Source: Hyparrhenia diplandra
Taxonomy: Eukaryota; Streptophyta; Magnoliopsida; Poales; Poaceae
Assembly: GCA_015847255.1 (NCBI GenBank)
Contig: JADLZK010004674.1
Span: 1-64,000, forward strand
DNA length: 64,000 nucleotides
Direction: 5' to 3'
Part shown: positions 1-11,566 of the stretch, one piece after another
Position numbering within the stretch: position 1 is the stretch's first letter
How the letters are laid out: every line of letters starts with the position of its first letter
Made by a program: the position numbers and the translations under genes
Notes under the pieces: generated by a model
The model's input: only the letters and a program-made list of their open reading frames with translations
The model's database searches: none
What the model was told of the DNA's origin: nothing

Positions 1-323
1 TCTGGTCGTTGGCTACGATGTCCTAGCAGGAGTGCATGCGCGTTGCCTAGCATCCGTCAGAGCAGCAGTAGCCTTTGGCCCACCTAGTACTCCGCACCCT
101 CTCACATGCTTGACACCCCACTCTCTTCCTGGCCAATTCAAATCAGCTTTTGCCAGAGACAGTAGGGGCATCCGTGGTCATTTGTTCCCTTCCTTGTTTA
201 CACCACCGCTCCTAGAACGACTAGAATTTGGGGAGGGAGGGAGTATGTGCGGAGCGGTTGAATGGGTACCTACGTTTTACTGTTCCTGAAACAGTGAAAT
301 GTTAGAGCACACACGAAAACTAT
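1..323. other. Flank left of the PIF element, no gene seen
   Basis: I see no recognisable coding region, RNA gene or repeat here. A short open frame starts near base 32 but its composition is not protein-like. The last three bases (TAT, 321-323) form the target-site duplication of the adjacent PIF/Harbinger element. Confidence 0.5.
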
Positions 324-2301
324 GACCCTGTTCGGCTGATCTAGTCTGGGCTGAAATCGGCTGATGAAGCTGGCCCATTCAGTTATGATGATGACAGTGA
401 AAATTCGAGTGAGAACAGTTTCAATGAATTGGTAAATCAAGCTTTGGCGGTAGGGTATGCATTGTAAAGAAAGGATGGCCCCAGAGCCACCAATATTTCA
501 ACATGTGCTTGTGCCAGACCTCACCGGCCGACAGTGGGTGAACAACGTGCTAAGTGATAGAGTAAGATGTCATGACAACTTCAAGATGCAGCCTGAGAGT
601 TTCTACAAGTTGCATCATGACTTAACTGCTTACTATGGACTACAACGAACTAGGGACATCTCAACAGAAGAAGCTTTGGGCCTGTTCCTATGGGTTATGG
701 GGACTAGGCAGTCAATGAGGCAAATGCATGAGAGAGAATGAGGAGGGGACTGGGAACTTGCAGCATGATGATTCAACTTGTGCTCAACGCCATGATGCCC
801 TTTGCAGATGCGATGCTAAGTCCGAGGGACAACAGTTATGCAGAATTGCCAGAGGAGTTGGCTGAGTACTCACCGTTCTTTGATGGGTGCATAGGAGCCC
901 TTGATGGGACACTAATTGAGGTGAGTGTTCCTGAAAGAGTTCAAGCTGACTTCACTAATAGGCATGGGTGGAGAAGCCAAAATGTCCTTTGTGCTTGTAA
1001 CTTCAAGATGATGTTCACGTATGTTGGTGTTGGCACGGAGGGTTCAGCGCATGACATGCGCGTGTTGAAGATGAGAGCTTTCATGGACAGCAAGTTCCCG
1101 CGCCCACCTAAAGGTTTGTTTTGGCAAAAAAGAAACTTGTTGCACGTACAATTTCTGGTAGCAGCCTGTTGTAAGATGCTGATCTGATGAGAATATGTGT
1201 ATTTGTTTACAGGACGCTATTATTTGGTGGACTCTGGGTATACTTGTCAAGAGGGGTACATGCCGCCACATCCAGGTACGAGGTACCATGTGAAGGAGTT
1301 CAAGAAAAGAAAGCCTCAAACCCCAGAGGAGGTGTTCAACAGGCACCATTCGAGGCTGCGAAATGTTATTGAACGGACTTTTGGAGCAGCAAAAATGAAG
1401 TGGCAAATGTTGGACCGCGTGCCTCACTATCCGCTAATAAAGCAATCACAACTTATAATGGTTTGTCTGGCACTGTACAACTTTGTGCATGAGCGGGAGG
1501 GATCAACACATCCACCGAGGCGTAAGCTAGGTGGTGGACTAGGCGGATTGAGTCAACTGGCCTCTATGGCTTTAAGGCCTGATGCACCTATAGAAGAAGT
1601 CCGAGAGTGGATTACGCTGGGACTTGGACTCTTTGGGAACAAGTACGTTTAACTTGTTAGATTAATCGGAACACGTCTTCATTGATCAATATTTGGTTAA
1701 CCACCAAAGTTGGTACTAATTAAGTGTTTCTAAACATGCAGTGACTTGGAGGACATGGAGGATGAGGATTTTGATGAATGAATTAAGGGGCTGGGCACAT
1801 AGGGATGAGGGACTACCTGGGTGTGGAGGGTCGAAGATGGCTTTTGGAGCTTCACGAATTTGGCTGCTTACTATTATGTAGTACTTTAAATTAGTTGTTT
1901 AGGTGAATTTATTAACTAAAGCAGTGGTAATTTGTCTAGGAGCTGGATGCAGCTGTGAGATTTGTAGCTGTGTCATTAGTGGCTCATGAGGGCTACAAAT
2001 TGTCATTAGCGAACTGTAGAGACCTTAAGGATGGGGTCATTAGTGGTAATGATTAGTTGGAATTGCTGTAATGTTGGAGTAATGGACAGGGTGAATCTGC
2101 TGGTTCCTATTGTTTGAATTTGAAATGTAGAAACTGTTGCAGTTGGCGCCATTTTTTAATTGAAAGTGGCTGGCTGTTGTTGGCATTTTTTTTATTTAAA
2201 GTGGCTGGCTGTTGTTGGCTGTTAGGTGTACTGTTGGCTGAAGCCTGCTACTGTACAAATTCAGCCGATTTCAGCCCAGACTAGATCAGCCGAACAGGGT
2301 C
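324..2301 (+). mobile_element. PIF/Harbinger DNA transposon with 41-bp terminal inverted repeats
   Basis: The two ends (324-364 and 2261-2301) are perfect inverted repeats beginning GACCCTGTTCGGCTGATCTA. They are flanked by a 3-bp direct repeat TAT (321-323 and 2302-2304), as expected for PIF/Harbinger. The 1,978-bp body encodes a DDE-type Harbinger transposase in the rightward direction. Autonomous Harbinger elements normally also encode a Myb/SANT-like protein. None is visible, so this copy probably depends on a partner element or is a deletion derivative. The perfect TIRs suggest fairly recent insertion, although the transposase frame is broken once. Confidence 0.9.
457..1781 (+). pseudogene. 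Harbinger-type transposase (DDE nuclease), one frameshift, three inferred coding exons
   Basis: This is the transposase of the surrounding PIF/Harbinger element. The N-terminal part (457-735) resembles the helical region of plant Harbinger-derived nucleases. The catalytic domain follows, with the acidic residues in GALDGT, YYLVDSGY and IERTFG, matching the DDE triad. Inferred introns are 1114-1212 (AAG/GTTTGT to TTTACAG, joining PRPPK to GRYYLVD in frame) and 1643-1741 (joining GN to NDLEDMEDED, then stop at 1779-1781). Near 730 the frame must shift by one base to connect QMHER to RRGLGT. That is either an inactivating indel or a sequence error. Family assignment is firm, activity is unknown. 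Confidence 0.85.
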
Positions 2302-2305
2302 TATT

Positions 2306-2410
2306 GCTCTGTTCGGCTGATTTGGGCTGATGGCTGATTTTGGCTGATTAAATAGTATTCTGTGAGAGATGATAAGCTGAAACAAGCTGCCAAGACAAGC
2401 CGAACAGGGC
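2306..2410. mobile_element. Small TIR (MITE-like) element abutting the PIF element
   Basis: GCTCTGTTCGGCT at 2306-2318 is nearly the inverse complement of AGCCGAACAGGGC at 2398-2410. The interior has no coding potential. The terminus shares the CTGTTCGGCT motif with the adjacent PIF element, so it may be an internally deleted relative inserted beside it. I could not define a clean target-site duplication. Confidence 0.45.
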
Positions 2411-2545
2411 GTATACTATTGTATAGATTTATTTATTCCTCCCTGTAGCTGCCCCTGTCGACATGGGCGGGCGCGGCGTGCCTTCAGCGGCAAAATAAAC
2501 CTCGTCGCATTTTGCCGGCGGCGACTTGCCGTTCGCTTCAGAATC

Positions 2546-2661
2546 GCGGGCATTCCCATCCAGCGCCCGCACGCCACAGTTCAGTTCGGAGGTTTCAGTA
2601 ACTGCGGGCATTCCCATCCAGCGCCCGCACGCTACGGTTCAGTTCGGAGGTTTCAGTAACG
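2546..2661. repeat. Tandem duplication, 2 x 58 bp
   Basis: The block 2546-2603 (starting GCGGGCATTCCCATCCAGCG) is repeated at 2604-2661 with only a few substitutions. It is non-coding as far as I can see. Confidence 0.85.
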
Positions 2662-2690
2662 CTTGCTGGAGTTCAAGAGTGAGTGAAGGA

Positions 2691-2920
2691 ACGTTTGGTT
2701 GGTGGCCATAAATAGCCACGCCACGCATGGGCACGCCGCAGATGGTGGCGGAGGATTTGCTCGCCACGCCCGTCACACATTCGCCACAGTTTGCATGCAC
2801 TAGATGACAGTCAAGGAGAGCAAAACGACACGGCAAAATTCTATGGCTGCCAAACCACCGCCTAAGTTCGTGTGGTGGCCAAACTTTAAGTGTGGCAGAC
2901 TGTGGCCACCAACCAAACAT
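2691..2920. mobile_element. MITE with TIR ACGTTTGGTTGGTGGCCA
   Basis: ACGTTTGGTTGGTGGCCA at 2691-2708 is mirrored by TGTGGCCACCAACCAAACAT at 2901-2920. The 230-bp interior is non-coding. The inverted ends indicate a non-autonomous DNA transposon. Superfamily is not determined because the flanking duplication is unclear. Confidence 0.6.
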
Positions 2921-3098
2921 CCCCTAAATGAGAGCCGCTGGGGCATAATTAACCACGTTTTTTCATTGTTGCGTGACTTGCAGCAAAGATGCAAATCTGT
3001 CTTCCTATTTACACCTGAACGACTGCCTCCATCAATTAGCTCCTAATAATTAATTAAGCAATCGACATTAGTCTCCTGGCCGGGCGGCAATCAGTCAA

Positions 3099-3716
3099 TC
3101 ACATGACCATCTCGGCCGGCAGCAGCGCCAGGTTGAGGTCCAGCCCCAGGCCGACGGGCGCCGCCGCCGAACACCACGACGACGACGACGGCGACCCAGA
3201 GCGCTCTGCCTCCTCCGCCGGGCGGCAGGAACTGCAGCAGCGCCGGGCGCCACGTCGCCCGCCGGGTCCTGTTGAACAGCTGGTATGTCTTGCGTCGCCG
3301 GCCGGCCCGCCAGGCCGAGGTCCAGCGACGGGAGGCGGGCGCAATGACCGCTGGGCCGACTCCGCGGCAGTGGAGCACGAGGGACGACGACGATGACTCA
3401 GACACCACGATGCCGTCACTTTCCGGCCGCTGGAGCCTCCTGGTCATCGCCCCCGTGGGCGGGGGTAGTTTGGTGGCGCCGCCCCCGCGAGCCCTCGCGG
3501 GCCAGCGGCGTTGTCAGCAGCTTCCTGGGCGCGGTCGGCGGTGCCCCAACCACACCCGCGCCGCACCGGTCCCGGACCACAAGATACCGCCCACGGCCGC
3601 TGCGACGCCGCCGCTAGCCCGGCCGCTTCCGCCACCCCCCGCCGCCGCTGGAACACACCGCCGCCGGGCCGCCGGGCCGCTTCCGAACGAGGGCGACGAC
3701 GATCTCTGGGCGCCAT
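3099..3716 (-). pseudogene. Decayed ERF-type AP2 repressor gene, copy 1 (EAR motif retained)
   Basis: Read from ATG at 3716, the frame begins MAPRDRRRP. In alternating frames it shows remnants of an AP2/ERF domain: RPWGRY, then RD, then ARVWLG, then a degenerate EEAARAYDAA-like stretch. The 3' end reads GLDLNLALLPAEMVM and stop, which matches the C-terminal EAR repression motif (LDLNL) of class VIII ERFs. At least two frame changes lie inside the AP2 domain and several DNA-contact residues are lost, so it cannot make a normal factor. It is the most decayed of three same-strand copies in this window. A TATA-like site lies about 140 bp upstream, so the duplication carried promoter DNA and was not a processed retrocopy. 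Confidence 0.7.
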
Positions 3717-3854
3717 GGATGGGGCGATGATCCAATCAACTGGTGTCGTCGCTGCCGTACTCGCCGCTACCGTCGTAGGTTTGCTTCGCTTTCCGCTCGC
3801 TTGTTTGATGGAGGTGGAGCTCGATGGATGCGAATGCCGCCTCGGGAGGCGTGA

Positions 3855-3862
3855 ATATATAT
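3855..3862 (-). promoter_or_regulatory. TATA-like box upstream of ERF relic 1
   Basis: On the minus strand the sequence reads ATATATAT about 140 bp upstream of the relic's ATG. The other two ERF copies have a TATA motif at a similar distance. Confidence 0.4.
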
Positions 3863-3900
3863 GTACACACGGGGAGGGGAGGGCGGGGACGGTGGACGGG

Positions 3901-4095
3901 TCACCCCTGGATGCCAGACTACTAAACCGATCGGTTCTTGCCTCGGTAATCACCAAAGATACCGGGTTCCTCTGACAAGCTTCTGGCATTTCATCTGGCA
4001 AAAGACTCGATACCAAGGGTATTCGGTATCGGGTTCTTTGGTTCACCCCGTAAATACTGAAAATTACTGAACACCACCACTATCATCACAATCAC
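3901..4095 (+). mobile_element. Left end of a TCACCC-terminus TIR element (copy A)
   Basis: The segment starts TCACCCCTGGATGCC and continues with ACCGATCGGTTC, then GGTATTCGGTAT and GAACACCACCAC. It parallels the left end of the well-delimited element at 43675-44627. A matching right end lies at 8245-8426. If they belong together, copy A is 3901-8426 and was split by a later LTR insertion. No clean 8-bp duplication flanks copy A, so this is inference. Confidence 0.5.
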
Positions 4096-4440
4096 GGCGG
4101 GGCGCTGCGTCCCTCATCCTACTGCGCTCGCGGCTCTTTCAAGCATCGCCGCGCCGCCGCTTCTTCCCCGCGCCCACACGCCGCCGCCGCCGCCGCTACC
4201 GCTGCACGCCACGCCTACGATGTTGCAGGGGACGGGCGACGGCGCGCGCCGCCGCTGCCGCTGCAGGCCGCCCGCCGGGTGGAGCGCGAGGCGCCGGTGG
4301 GCCCGAGGGGCCGTGGATCGGGCGCTGGGTGAGCGCAAAGACGCGGAGGCGCCGAGCGGCGAGGACGACTCGTCGTAAATGTAAATCTCCAAATTGCTGG
4401 CCCACATGCACTTATCATCGTCATTAAGACCTCTGATCAT
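4096..4440. other. GC-rich filler inside putative element copy A
   Basis: The composition is very GC-rich, with a short open frame from 4219 to 4377 (52 codons, Arg-rich). No recognisable domain was seen. It may be a captured host-gene fragment. Confidence 0.3.
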
Positions 4441-7400
4441 TATGCATGAGTTCCCAATAATCTAGAAAGTGCTATTAATCTTCCGAACAGGATCTCATTA
4501 ACAAGTCATTGCAGTATTACAACAATTTATTCAAAATATATCAAAGTGAACGGCGGAAGGATTACATAATCATAATTTTACAAACCATTTGTCCAAATTA
4601 ACAAACTTAAGTAATAACATTACAAGCCTGATATTATTGGAGTAACATTATACAAATATCACCGACAACCCCCTGCCCAAGGGTTCACCACTACTCGCCT
4701 TCCTCTTCCCCGGTACACCGTCATGCAAAGAGGGACCAAAACAAGCCTGCTCATGACTTGTTCCTGCAACAAGGGTCAAAGAACCCTGAGTACGGGAGTA
4801 CTCAACAAGACTTACCCGGCAAAGAAAAGAGGAAAAGACTCAGGAATGCTGGTCTTATGAATCAAGGTAAGGCTTTAGCAAGAATCAAGGACTCTTTTGC
4901 AGAAAAGCTCACTAGCAGTGAATCCTTATTTTCAATATATTATTCCAATTTAGTAGACCGTACAATCTAGGTGAAACTATACTAATTCAAGCACTTATGA
5001 GTCATCTCAACTTTCTTTCTTCCAAACCATATTCCATCAGTTACTACGGAGACGGTGCGAGGATCAAGTCTCCTTTTATCGTGGAGCAAACGACGATTCG
5101 AACCGCTTGTAACCCAGCTGGGGATACCTCACCACACGACATATGTAGAACTTAAACTTGCATATGTCAACCCTCACTTGGATCGTCCAAAACGGGAACG
5201 AGGCCTACGCCACCCGAGAATACAGCACACCTCCAATCCGGAACATTAACCCACGAGGGTGACATGTACTCCCGCCATCTCTCCACTCCCAGTGCGCGGT
5301 TGCCATTCCTGATTTGGATCCCCCAAGATCAGGCTTACCCAAAGCATGTGGCCAGTATTATAAAATTCTTGATCCAAGGGCCAATCAACGGCGGGTCCTT
5401 AACCGACACAGACGGGACAAGCACGACCAGGCAACCCTGTCGGCTTAACCACAAGAGACACAACCCGTGTCCCGCCCGGTCTCAAATTAAACACTACACC
5501 TTATTTTTCCTCCAAAAAGGGTACCATGTACCATATTCATAATTAAAATATTTTGATGAAAAAGCTTAATTAATTAAGCAGGGTTAAGCATCGCTAAGCA
5601 TTTTCGAAATAAAACAGGTTAACAAGGGTGGTATTGCAATAATCAAGGATGATAGTGCAGCAATTAGGTTATCACTCAACTCCTAATTACTTAATGCAAC
5701 ATATCATAAACATAGGTGTAAAAGCTTTTTATAAAATTACAAGGAAGGGTTTAAATGTATCCGGGGCTTGCCTTCGTTGACGACTTGAGACTCAGGATCA
5801 ACACCACAATTATAGAAATCCTCTCCAACAGAATATCCCTCCTCAACAACTGGTTCAGCTTTAACAATCTCGTTCTTGTTTACTACACGAAATAATGTAT
5901 GCTTCAATATGATGGAAATATAGACATGATACGAACAGGTGCATGAAATGATAAACATTTGAATACAACTTTCCTTCACGATAAAGTTGCAACCCAACAA
6001 AACTAACTTGTTGAACTACTCTTTAAGACATCATCACCATTGCCTAAGGAGCTCTCAAGGACCATTTGATTGTGATATGATCCAAGTTTCACAAAACAAT
6101 CCCAAATCACACAACAAACCTAGGTCATTAGGCTCTAACACTTATCTTTTCTAATAAATAAAATAAATCATAATATAGAAAATAATTTAAACATTTCAAA
6201 ATGGCTCCAAACTTTTTATACAAGAAGGTTATAGCATAAAACAGTACCAAATAAATTTTTATGATTTTTGGATAAATATTTTATTTTCTAAAAATCATGG
6301 AAGATGCATTTTTCAATTAAAATTTGTATTTTTAAATCATGCCCAAACTATTCAAAATCCAAATTTCACATTTTTCCTAGATAGCACATATGATGGGAAG
6401 GCTACACAAAAATTTTCAGAATTTTTGAAGCTATATTTGAATTTATATGAATTTTGGAAAATCAGACACTATTCAAATAATTGAAATTAAATAAAACATT
6501 TCATAAATGAAAAAGGGTCTCGGCTGATTTTTGACCCAGTACTGTACATGGACCCAGTACTGTTCATGACCCGCCATCGCAAGGTTGACCGGTCCGTAGT
6601 GAAGCATTGATGGACCGGTCCAGTTGAAATGATGTTGACCGCTCCGGGGAACAAAGAATGTCGGCCTCACAGCTATCGTTGATATTTGGCCCGCTTGAGG
6701 CGAAGTTCGCCGGGCGACAACGCACGACGCCACCGCACCATGGCGGCGCGACCCGCGTTCCGGCCCGGGTGATGGACCAAATGGAAAACGGAGCACGCGG
6801 CGGGCAAGAAGTCACCGCGGTGCTAGAACGAAGCTTGGTTGCGGACGGGAGGAGGTCCGGTGAATAGTCGACGACGACGACGGGCGGCTCGGCACGGCGG
6901 GCGCGTTCGGCGACACGGCGTTATGGAGCTTAAGCTGCCGACGGCGAGGCGTTTATGGGCGTGCGGCGGCGTCCGTCCGCGAGGAAGACGACGGCGGGCG
7001 GGCGGGTGATGAAAGACGCACGGCGAAATGGGTTCAAAAAGATGCGAACGGTTGCGACGCTTGCCGCTAACTTGACGGCAAGGGGATACTCGACGGGGCG
7101 CACGACGGGCGGATGGAAGAACTTCCGGGGCGGCGCGCCGGAAAAAGAGGAAAACAGGCGGCGGCCGGCCTATTTATAGAGGATGGAGGTTGGGCGGGTG
7201 GGCGGCGACCTCGCGAAGCTCCTCGGCGGCCGGTTTCGCGAGAGGACGGCGGTGGGACGGCGGCGACTCTTGGCGCGGGCGGTGGCGTAAGAGGACTGGT
7301 ACTTTAATCGTGAAAGAGAAACCCTAACTTCTCGAATTTGTCAAATTACTCTCAAAATTTGAACTGAACTCAAAAAATCTCCAAAAACAAAGTTTGCTTA

Positions 7401-7833
7401 AAATTTCAAGATCTACAAATTTCATACTTGGAAGATTTTCAAATTCTGCCTCCAAATTGAACTTTTGAAACGGGGTCAAAAGGAAGAAATTTGAATTCAA
7501 AATTACTTTAAAATTTTGAACTAAGCTTTGAAAACTCAAAATACCCACTTTGTTCATTGTGAAGAGATCTACAAACTTGCTTTTGGGTTCAACCTCAAAT
7601 TTTGCATAATTTTGGAAATAGGTAAAAAGGGGTAAAAAGAGAGTTAGAAATTAGGGTTTCAAACACATAAAATGACACTCAAATTCAAACTTTTTCATAC
7701 TTGAGCTCAATCAATCCTAAAATTAAACTTATTTTAATGCAATGCACAACATGGTTAGCTAATGATGTATGCTTTGCAATGATCATGATGACATGGCCAT
7801 TTTTAGTTGATGCTTAACACCAGGGGTGTTACA
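4441..7833 (-). mobile_element. LTR retrotransposon segment (probable solo or partial long LTR), minus orientation
   Basis: Read on the minus strand from 7833 the sequence starts TGTAACACCCCTGGTGTTAA, a start typical of long Gypsy LTRs in grasses. A promoter-like CTATAAATAGG lies about 660 bp downstream (7171-7180), followed by a GC-rich leader and then AT-rich non-coding sequence. No gag or pol frame is visible. The other terminus and the 5-bp target duplication could not be located, so the limit near 4441 is approximate. Superfamily is inferred from general resemblance only. Confidence 0.5.
7171..7180 (-). promoter_or_regulatory. TATA box of the LTR-like segment
   Basis: The minus strand reads TCTATAAATA within CCTCTATAAATAGGCCGG, an ordinary plant TATA box. 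It sits where the U3/R boundary of a long LTR would be expected. Confidence 0.5.
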
Positions 7834-8244
7834 ACGGCGCATCAACCTTGAAACCATGGCACGACGAGGTGCCCGCTCCCATGACGAAGCGAGAGAGAAG
7901 GATCCCAAAATAGAGGGCAATAGATGACCAAATCGAAGTGCAAAACAGCAAAGGGTAGCTCGGGGTAATCATGAGAGTAGTATGGGGGGTGACTAGAAGT
8001 GAGATTTGTCATCCTTGAGGTGGATTTGAGTAGCGGCACCTGCATCCCGAAGAATAGAGAGGTGGGGAATAGAGAGAAAGGAGTCGGGGAAGCGAGAGAG
8101 TGACTGCGTGCCTACGAGACGAGAGGTGGGCGGGGGGCGGGCGAAAGTGGTGGGAGTGAGGGTTTCCTTCCCGCCGCCGCCCTATTGGGCTATCGTGTAT
8201 TCGTATTCATGGGCCGGACCGGAGACACGGAGTATGGACGTAAT
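7834..8244. other. Intervening non-coding DNA between LTR-like segment and element end
   Basis: I recognise no gene here. Under the nested model this is the right-hand interior of TIR element copy A. Confidence 0.3.
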
Positions 8245-8426
8245 TCGGTTCTACCCGAGGAATTTGGTTTACCGAGAACGGAACCGAAAGTACCTCGGTA
8301 AATTCGGTTCCCGTGAATTAGAATCGAACAGGAACCAATTTCTCGGTTTTGGTTTTTTGGTTCGATTTTCTGTTTTTTTCGGTTCGGTTCGGTTTTTGTG
8401 CCCGCAGAGCGCAGTGACAGGGGTGA
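8245..8426 (+). mobile_element. Right end of the TCACCC-terminus TIR element (copy A)
   Basis: The segment is rich in GGTTCGG/ACCGAGAACC motifs and ends GACAGGGGTGA. It resembles 44465-44627, the right end of the delimited copy, which ends GGCCAGGGTGA. It is in the orientation expected for the partner of the left end at 3901. Confidence 0.5.
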
Positions 8427-8899
8427 GGTGGAGTGTGGGGCCCACGTGGAAGGAAGGAGCGGACGCAGACGCGACGGAAGGTGAGGTCCCGATCCGACCG
8501 CGGACCGGCTTTGGGCGGTGGTTGGGCCTGTGCCGCCGCCCGCCAAGCTGGGCGTTCGGCCCCGCCGCCGGGTTCCATCCCCGGGCGGGCCCCACTTCGG
8601 TGTGCGCCGGCGGCGCTGTCGTGCTCATGAGTCATGTGCATGAACGAGCCGAGCCGACCTACCATGTCCGCTTCCCGCATAGCCCTGCTCTGGATGGATC
8701 CGCCTCGTGCATGGCTCACATGGCACGCCTTGGGCGCTGCAGGTGGGTTGGCCCGCCGCTGGCCGGATCCATGATTGACGATTTCGTGATCCGCGGGTGA
8801 ATAGGTCGCTCCACCTCGCTGCCCTTCGCACCGCCCCCGCTGCCGCCTGCACAGACTAGCCCGCCCACGCGGGCCCTAGGGACGAACAAGGAAGAAAAA
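8427..8899. other. GC-rich stretch without recognised gene
   Basis: Long open frames occur on both strands because of the high GC content. None shows domain-like sequence, and I do not support a gene here. Confidence 0.4.
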
Positions 8900-10079
8900 A
8901 CGGGCTCAAAACTCCTCTCCCATTTCCGTTTCTTTATTTTAATTTTTTAAGATAAAGGATAGAAACTATCCGGCTTCATCTACCCGTGGGTAGAATCGTG
9001 CCAAATTATTACAACAGAACATTAAAAAGAGAGAAACGGATGGAAAAATTACATCCCCAACATGGGGCTCGAGGAGTCCCTACGCGACAAATAGGCTTTC
9101 TCCGTGATGTCAACTCCTTTCGAATAAGATCACCAACGTCAAGACAAAGCCACCAAAACACGTTTGTCGACCTTAAAAAGTAATCGAAAATGTTGGACAC
9201 CGACCACCATTGAAGACGGGATGCTTTTTTCCAAGGCAACAACACAAAGCACTTGGAGCGGATGCAAGCCTCGCCCCCCCGGCCGAGCCGTTACGCCATC
9301 GAGCACCACATCCGCCTTGAGCAGCATAGTAAACACACGGCAGAGATCCCGGCCCCGGCGACCAACAACTTCGACGACGAGCCACTTGCCATCGCCGCCC
9401 GGCACCGAAAAATCAGGCTAGGTTTTCACGTAGTAGTTATTGAACGCCCACGGGCGCGCACCGGCTTCAGCGATGCCTTCACCAGGTGAGGGTAATCGCC
9501 GGCATCGCTGCCGCCAGCCCGCTTATGCCAGCGGGTTTACCCAAACCGCCGCCCGCGGAACCGGCCGGGCGTTGGAACCACCAGATCCGCATCGCCCACC
9601 GGCCGTGATAGGTGGCCGGTCTCCCCTCTCCCATTGAGGGGGGAGGCCGCGCCCCCCCTCCATCGCCATGGAGGAGATTCTTAGCCGCCACCAAACGCTT
9701 CCGGACCGCCCACAAGGGCTCAGATCCAGGCCGGGCGACACACGCCAAGGCGGCTGCTTATGCTCTGAGAGGAAGGAGGCGTCAAGGGGAGAAGGAGAGG
9801 AGGAGTTTGGCGGGAGTCACGGCCGCCGGCCTGGTCGTCGAAAGAGTCTGGCCGCTAGACGCCATAATTCCCATGGTCGGTGATCCCGCCGCCGCCATCC
9901 TCCACGCTGGCTGGCCTCCCGCTGACGCCCTGTATGCAGGGGAAGGGAAGGGGTGGTGGAGTGAGGCGGCGGCGGCGGCCTAAGGGTTTACCGCCACCGA
10001 AGTCGCCTATGCGGGTGGGCTCAACCTATTTAACTAATGCAAAAAAAAAAATTAAATTTAGATGAAACTCCCATCCTAA
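8900..10079 (-). repeat. GC-rich dispersed-repeat-like region, unclassified
   Basis: The region consists of GC-rich, glycine/arginine-biased open frames on both strands followed by an A-run near 10040. The layout looks like the 5' portion of a repetitive element read leftwards, not a host gene. The class could not be assigned by eye. Confidence 0.3.
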
Positions 10080-10594
10080 CAGGCTGCTTCTTTATTTTAA
10101 TTAATGGATCAATGGAAATAGGATCTAAATTCGAAGAAAACAGAATTTAAAATGGATGGAAATATAATGGAAAGCAGATAAATACGGACGAGAAAAGTAG
10201 GAAAATTAAGTTACAATAACATGATCAGATTTTTGTTGAGTATACATAAACAAAGTCACAAAATAGTATACACACACGGAGTTATCGGTCTAACATTCAC
10301 TAGCATGCCATTTGTTAATATGTTAACATTCATAATTTGTGATTAGTAGGTTTATGAACATATCAATTTCTAGACATATCTTACATAGATTGAAAACGGA
10401 TGAAAAAACGGAATAAATACAGATAAATTCTGGATAAAAATAGAGTTTCTCAAAAACGGACCGAAAAAACCCTCTCCCATTTCCATAAATATGAAAATGG
10501 GATCCCACAAATGTGAAAACGGGCATAACAAAGTAGAAAACGGGACGAGTTGGAACGTTTTTCTGTCCGTTTTCAACCTTTACCAAGCCCCTGA
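10080..10594 (-). mobile_element. hAT-like terminus with AAACGG subterminal motifs
   Basis: Read on the minus strand the end is CAGGGGCTTGGTAAAGG, similar to hAT termini. It is followed by repeated AAAACGG/CCGTTT motifs, as in the subterminal regions of Ac-like elements. The left partner end was not identified, so extent and completeness are unknown. Confidence 0.4.
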
Positions 10595-11191
10595 TAGCAG
10601 GTTTTTTTTAAGTGAAGTTTTCATTACTCCAAGACATATCACACAGATGGGATTGAACAAGTCCCATTAAAAGTTCTCCAGATTGGACTTGACAGTACAA
10701 TTTCTAAAATGCACTCAAGATTTGCAAGAGAGCTAGGAATCACAGCTTGTCTTGCCTTCTTTGTGAGATTGTTAGCCACTTATTTGTAGATCTTCATGTT
10801 TTAATGACACAATGATGAAGATTTTCGGTAGCATTGAGCGAGCCTCGTTGAAGTTCTCCAAATTGGATAGTATAATTTCTACAATGCACTAAAGATTCAC
10901 AAGAAAAGCAACAAGAGCTAGGAATCAGAGCATGTGTTGCCTTCTTTGTGAGATTGTCAGCCACTTATTTGTACATCTTCCTATTTTGGTGACACTATGA
11001 TGTAGATTTTTTGTAACACAGAATGAACCCCTTTGAAAGTTCTCCAAATTGGACTTGATAGTGCAATTTCTAGAATGCACTAAAGATTCGCAAGAAAAAT
11101 AGAAAGAGCTAGGAATCACAGCCTGTTATTCAATACATGATTTGGGTTCACCAGATTTTTCCCTTAGGCGTCTGTTATTCATGCTATTGGG

Positions 11192-11518
11192 TTGGTTGCT
11201 GTCTATTGGGCCATTTGGTGCATCAGAAATTCAGTTTGTTTTGAGAAGAAGAGAATTCAATTTCCTACAGAGTTTGTATGCTTAATATGTTCATTTCTTA
11301 CACATTGGGCAGGTATGCTTAAGGACGACCTGAAGGATCAAGTGACCCAAGGAGTCGAGGTGGTGAAGTCAGCGACACTTTTCTTCCACAGACATGACGT
11401 GCAGGCACATGTCCACGAGAATCAGCTGGTGCCACTCACGGGTCGAAGAAACCCTTTTTGTAGTTTTGTGCCTAGTTTTAAATTGCCGATGGTGGTCTTT
11501 GGTTCCCATACGTGTTAG
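11192..11518 (+). pseudogene. C-terminal fragment of LINE ORF2 protein
   Basis: The frame contains VAVYWAIWCIRNSVCFEKKR and then about 70 further residues to a stop. The WAIWxxRNxxxFxxK pattern is typical of the region after the zf-RVT domain in plant L1 ORF2 proteins. No catalytic RT or endonuclease part remains, so it is a 5'-truncated relic. Confidence 0.75.
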
Positions 11519-11566
11519 GCTAAACTTTGGATCCAGGCTTATGTTCTCTGGGTGATCATAGACCTG

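Noticed and set aside
8108..8800. 230-codon open frame on the plus strand
   Set aside because: It runs through the right end of the TCACCC element into a GC-rich block and shows no domain; overlapping frames on both strands are equally long.
8900..10594. A complete hAT element spanning 8.9-10.6 kb
   Set aside because: Only the right-hand terminus looks hAT-like; I found no matching left end or 8-bp duplication, so only the terminal part is annotated.
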